Assembly (NCBI RefSeq): GCF_038594945.1
Contig: NZ_JBCFYD010000001.1
Span: 992,001-1,056,000 of the forward strand
DNA length: 64,000 nucleotides
Reading direction: 5' to 3'
Source: Fodinibius sp. Rm-B-1B1-1
Lineage (GTDB): Bacteria > Bacteroidota > Rhodothermia > Balneolales > Balneolaceae
Numbering within the stretch: position 1 is the first letter of the stretch; the number at the start of each line of letters is the position of its first letter. Made by a program: the position numbers and the translations under genes. This document shows, in pieces, positions 61,065 through 64,000 of the stretch. Under the pieces are notes generated by a model. That model was not told the origin of the DNA and ran no database searches. It saw only the letters and a list, made by a program, of their open reading frames with translations.

Positions 61065-63245
61065 GTGTTCATTTTTGCTTTTGCTGTCTCACTTCTGCCT
61101 ATTACCTTACGTTTTATGAATGACTGGATGCCATACAAGTACCCAAAAGTTTTTATACCAATCGGGGTTGGAATTACTTTTCTCTTTATTCCACTGATGG
61201 GCGATTTCCATATTGAATCAGCAATTCTTGTTTCATTGGTGGGATGCTTCTGGGCGGGAATTCGGGCAACAAGGCAATCCACAGAAAATGATTTTTATAG
61301 TGCCTTAGGGGTTGCGGGATACCTGTTTTGGGTTGGTCTTCCACTGCTGATAAAAGCTCTGCTCACCGGATGTTTTAGTATTGATGGATTGGCATTTTGG
61401 TTACTCTTCCCTCTACCCAGCGTATTCTTTGGATATGCTATTGGGCGATTAATTCGTGAATTGCAATGGTCGTATACCAAGGTAATAGTGACGATTGTTT
61501 TGCTGTTTGTGAGTGTCGGTATTTTACTAATCGAGCTGTTGACTTATCCTCAGGTGTATTTCTTTAATCACGTGTGGGGTGGTTGGCCAGGACCTATTTA
61601 CGATGAAGTTATCCAAATAGATGGAGCAACAGTCTTTTTTCGAGGCCTGACGCTGCTATGGGCTATATTATTGTGGCATATTCCAATGCTAAATAGGGAA
61701 CAATATGCCAAATGGATTTTGGGGCTTGCGGCGGTAGCGGTTTTGATCAGCTATACACAATTAGCTGAGTTTGGAGTAATCTCCCCCCGGCCTCACTTGC
61801 AACAGGTGCTGGGAGGCCATCAGGCTACCCCACATTTTGAGCTGTATTATAATGAGCGCCTGTACAGCGATTATGAAATTGATCTGTTGGCGAAAGAGCA
61901 TGAGTTTTATTTCAATCAGATTTCCAGTCAACTGGCATTGCCTTCCAGAGATTCGACCGATAAAATTGAAAGCTATCTCTACGGACATCCCTGGCAAAAG
62001 AAAGAATTGGTAGGAGCCAAGTTTACCAGCTACGTGCCTGTTTGGTTGGAGCAGGATCAATTGCATATTGCCAAGCAGCAAATCGGAAATAGCTTAAAAC
62101 ATGAGTTGGTTCATGTAATGACCAAACAGTTTGGCAACTGGTTTAATGCCAGTTGGAGTATCGGCTTAATTGAGGGTATAGCCGTAGCTATCGATGGTGG
62201 CTCTTCGTCGACTTCTACGATTGATCAACTGGTAGTTTCTGAAAAGCCGTATCCATCAGCCCAGGAGTTGCAGCAGACGTTTTCGTTTTGGGGATTTTAC
62301 GGCGGACGTTCGGGGGTTAATTATACGACCAGTGGTTCGTTTGTGCGCTTTTTAATGAAGCGCTATCCAATTGAGTCTCTAAAGGAGGCATACCAAACAG
62401 GATCTGTAGAAGAAGCATATCAAGCGGATTGGCAAACGTTAACGGATGAATGGCAGGCTGTACTTGATACCGTGGAAACGGACACCATAGACCAACAGGT
62501 GGCACGACGCACTTTTGGGATGCGATCGCTATTTGAGAAAGAGTGTCCTCATATAGTGTCTGATTTGGCTATAGCACGTGATAGTTATGAATTTTATCTG
62601 GCGGAAAGAGATACAGGACAGGCGCTCAAATTTTTGGACCGGGCGCTGGTTCAGGCTGATAATGCCCTGCCCTTAAAAACCGAATGGAGTTATCGAAACT
62701 TGGTCAGTGGCAATCATGGGAAAGTACAACAAGCCGCCACTGCAAAGGATACGACGGTAGACTTACAGTTTCTTTATGCGGATGCGTTTGCCCTGACAAA
62801 AGATTTTGAAAAGGCACGGGGACACATGGTGGAAGGAGAAAGATTGTTTGAGGAAAATCCCGATTCGTTGTTAAAACCGGCATTAAAAACTCGAAGTGAC
62901 AGCCTCCAATGGAGGATTTATCGGGATCTGACATATGGTGATTTGCTGCCCAATGCTAAAATGTTTGAAGAGGCGTTATATCGCACAAAAATCAGGAGTA
63001 TCCGAAAAGCAATAGATCAGCAGCGTTGGAAAGAGCTCAAAAGTTATGCGAATTTGCTATTAAAAGAACCGCTACAGCAAAAATATTTTGATGACTATCA
63101 GCGACTTATGCATCATTTAGCATTTCAAGGAAAAAGTGATTTAGTCGAACGTTTTATGGAGAAACTTTTGGCAATGTCGCTTCGGGATCGTTACCGGGAA
63201 CGTTTGCAGGAAGAGCGGGAATGGTTACAGTTTTTGGGTAGGTGA
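61065..63245 (+). CDS. Membrane-anchored gluzincin (peptidase MA-like) metalloprotease
   Basis: 726 residues. The first 230 form about seven membrane segments. A metallopeptidase domain follows, with the zinc motif HELVHVM (H346, E347, H350) and the third ligand E370 in GLIEGIAV, 19 residues later, the gluzincin spacing used by peptidase MA-type proteases. The 300-residue C-terminal part is helical, TPR-like with many Lys, Glu and Gln residues. It should reside in the inner membrane with the protease facing the periplasm. Start uncertain: GTG at 61065 gives the full first helix; an ATG at 61116 would shorten it. A nearby ATG at 61061 is out of frame. Substrate unknown. Confidence 0.75.
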   Translation: MFIFAFAVSLLPITLRFMNDWMPYKYPKVFIPIGVGITFLFIPLMGDFHIESAILVSLVGCFWAGIRATRQSTENDFYSALGVAGYLFWVGLPLLIKALLTGCFSIDGLAFWLLFPLPSVFFGYAIGRLIRELQWSYTKVIVTIVLLFVSVGILLIELLTYPQVYFFNHVWGGWPGPIYDEVIQIDGATVFFRGLTLLWAILLWHIPMLNREQYAKWILGLAAVAVLISYTQLAEFGVISPRPHLQQVLGGHQATPHFELYYNERLYSDYEIDLLAKEHEFYFNQISSQLALPSRDSTDKIESYLYGHPWQKKELVGAKFTSYVPVWLEQDQLHIAKQQIGNSLKHELVHVMTKQFGNWFNASWSIGLIEGIAVAIDGGSSSTSTIDQLVVSEKPYPSAQELQQTFSFWGFYGGRSGVNYTTSGSFVRFLMKRYPIESLKEAYQTGSVEEAYQADWQTLTDEWQAVLDTVETDTIDQQVARRTFGMRSLFEKECPHIVSDLAIARDSYEFYLAERDTGQALKFLDRALVQADNALPLKTEWSYRNLVSGNHGKVQQAATAKDTTVDLQFLYADAFALTKDFEKARGHMVEGERLFEENPDSLLKPALKTRSDSLQWRIYRDLTYGDLLPNAKMFEEALYRTKIRSIRKAIDQQRWKELKSYANLLLKEPLQQKYFDDYQRLMHHLAFQGKSDLVERFMEKLLAMSLRDRYRERLQEEREWLQFLGR

Positions 63246-63320
63246 TAAGGTTTTTGATTTCAAAGAGCAGAGCTTTTTGTATTTTGCTTAAAACAAATAT
63301 ATCCAATAAAAAATATAGGG

Positions 63321-63749
63321 ATGAAAAAGCTAATATTGCTTGCATTGTTGATGGGTTGGTCGTTAGCAGGACTGGCGCAGGATAAGGATTCAACAAAGAT
63401 AACCGAGCCCGAAACGTTTGAAATGCAAGAGGGAGATACCACCTACGTGATGCAAAAATACTTTATGGTATTTTTAAAATCAGGGCCGAAGCGAAGTCAA
63501 GGCAAGGAGGAGGCAATGGAAATTCAGGAAAAGCACTTGGCTTATTTGCAAAAAATGGCTAATGAGGGAAAGACAAGTATAACGGGGCCGATGGCTGGTG
63601 AAGGAGACATTCGCGGTATCGTAATTTATAATACTGCTACGGCAGAAGAAGCTCGAAAGTTAGCGGAGGGAGATCCTGCCGTGCAGGCCGGACGATTGGT
63701 TGTTGAAGTACACCCGTGGTGGGCAGCTAAAGGCTCAAAACTTAAATAA
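63321..63749 (+). CDS. YciI-like protein with a signal peptide
   Basis: 142 residues. A signal peptide ends after GLAQ near 20, unusual for YciI, whose members are normally cytosolic. The mature part fits YciI-like proteins: YFMVFLKSGPKRSQGKEEAMEIQEKHLAYL, TSITGPMAGEGDIRGIVIYN, and DPAVQAGRLVVEVHPWW near the C-terminus (in parts). The HxxWW-like tail and the His in QEKHLAY are the conserved positions. It may bind a small molecule or act as a hydrolase in the periplasm. Ferritin starts 9 bp downstream. Confidence 0.82.
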   Translation: MKKLILLALLMGWSLAGLAQDKDSTKITEPETFEMQEGDTTYVMQKYFMVFLKSGPKRSQGKEEAMEIQEKHLAYLQKMANEGKTSITGPMAGEGDIRGIVIYNTATAEEARKLAEGDPAVQAGRLVVEVHPWWAAKGSKLK

Positions 63750-63758
63750 GAGGTTATT

Positions 63759-64000
63759 ATGATTAAGCAAAAAGTTCAAGACGAGGTCAACGCCCAGATT
63801 CAGGCTGAATTTCAGTCTGGATGGCTGTATCTGGCTTTTGCGGCGTGGTTTGAAAGCAAAAATCTGGATGGTTTTGGTCACTGGATGCGAATGCAGTGGC
63901 AAGAAGAGCAGGAACACGGAATGAAGTTTTATGATCATCTGTTGCGACGCGGCGGTGAAGTGGAATTAAAGGGGATTGAAAAGCCAGAGATTTCCGCTGA
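63759..64000 (+). CDS. Ferritin, N-terminal part cut by the window edge
   Basis: 81 codons are visible from the ATG at 63759, running off the right edge. The translation starts MIKQKVQDEVNAQIQAEF and continues YLAFAAWFESKNLDGF, MRMQWQEEQEHGMKFYDHLL and RRGGEVELKGIEKPEIS. The E in QAEF, the EEQEH stretch of helix B and the YLAFAAWF segment match bacterial ferritin (FtnA type) rather than bacterioferritin or Dps. It would store iron as a 24-mer. It begins 9 bp after the YciI-like gene, likely the same transcript. Confidence 0.9.
   Translation, partial: MIKQKVQDEVNAQIQAEFQSGWLYLAFAAWFESKNLDGFGHWMRMQWQEEQEHGMKFYDHLLRRGGEVELKGIEKPEISA

Overview
The window looks like a chromosomal segment of a bacterium of the Bacteroidota/Balneolota group, most likely a saline-environment Balneolaceae-type organism. 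I infer this from the AT-rich leaders without strong Shine-Dalgarno sites, the many Bacteroidota-style families (DUF4920, PorT-like barrels, HU-type domain plus SPOR proteins, GG-leader peptides of Bacteroidota type, DUF4097 repeat proteins), and an acidic proteome. No rRNA or tRNA gene, CRISPR array or intact insertion sequence was recognised. Most of the sequence is ordinary, densely packed core genome.

Layout. 0-12 kb: MarC membrane protein, a GAF-type methionine sulfoxide reductase, a DUF4920 protein, an M20 peptidase, a methyltransferase, an ABC exporter pair, a PorT-like barrel, a GH43 glycosidase and uvrA. 12-20 kb: two CPBP proteases, a PLP decarboxylase, an alpha-oxoamine synthase, a DEAD-box-like protein that has lost its ATPase motifs, a SRAP (YedK/HMCES) protein that has lost its catalytic residues, and an MscS channel. 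20-26 kb: secG, a flavin monooxygenase-like protein, an SDR, an MFS transporter and mnmE.

25.7-28.7 kb is the main accessory island. Two small double-glycine-leader peptide genes, too short or barely long enough for normal gene calling, and the tail of a third lie between the decayed 3' end of one POT peptide transporter gene and an intact POT gene. 28.8-41.6 kb holds a complete but scattered histidine utilisation set: hutU, hutH, hutI and hutG, all on the + strand and separated by unrelated genes. With the POT transporter this suggests import of peptides and use of histidine as carbon and nitrogen source. A DUF1801 pseudogene with two frameshifts follows hutG.

42-55.6 kb: an Mrp ATPase, gcvT, comB, ftsK, lolA, a flippase-like membrane protein, then a tight block of an outer-membrane barrel, a small HU-like protein, an HU-TM-SPOR fusion and exbB-exbD-tonB. 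This block looks devoted to envelope, division and energy transduction. 55.6-58.6 kb is a second accessory patch: a decayed TrkA/RCK gene, a divergent Cro-like/CI-like regulator pair around a perfect 17-bp palindrome, a conserved secreted protein and a Bor-like lipoprotein, but no other phage genes. The end of the window carries a DUF4097 repeat protein, proline dehydrogenase, a DoxX protein, a membrane-anchored peptidase-MA-type metalloprotease, a secreted YciI-like protein and the start of a ferritin gene cut by the window edge.

All functions are read from sequence motifs and family knowledge; no searches were run.
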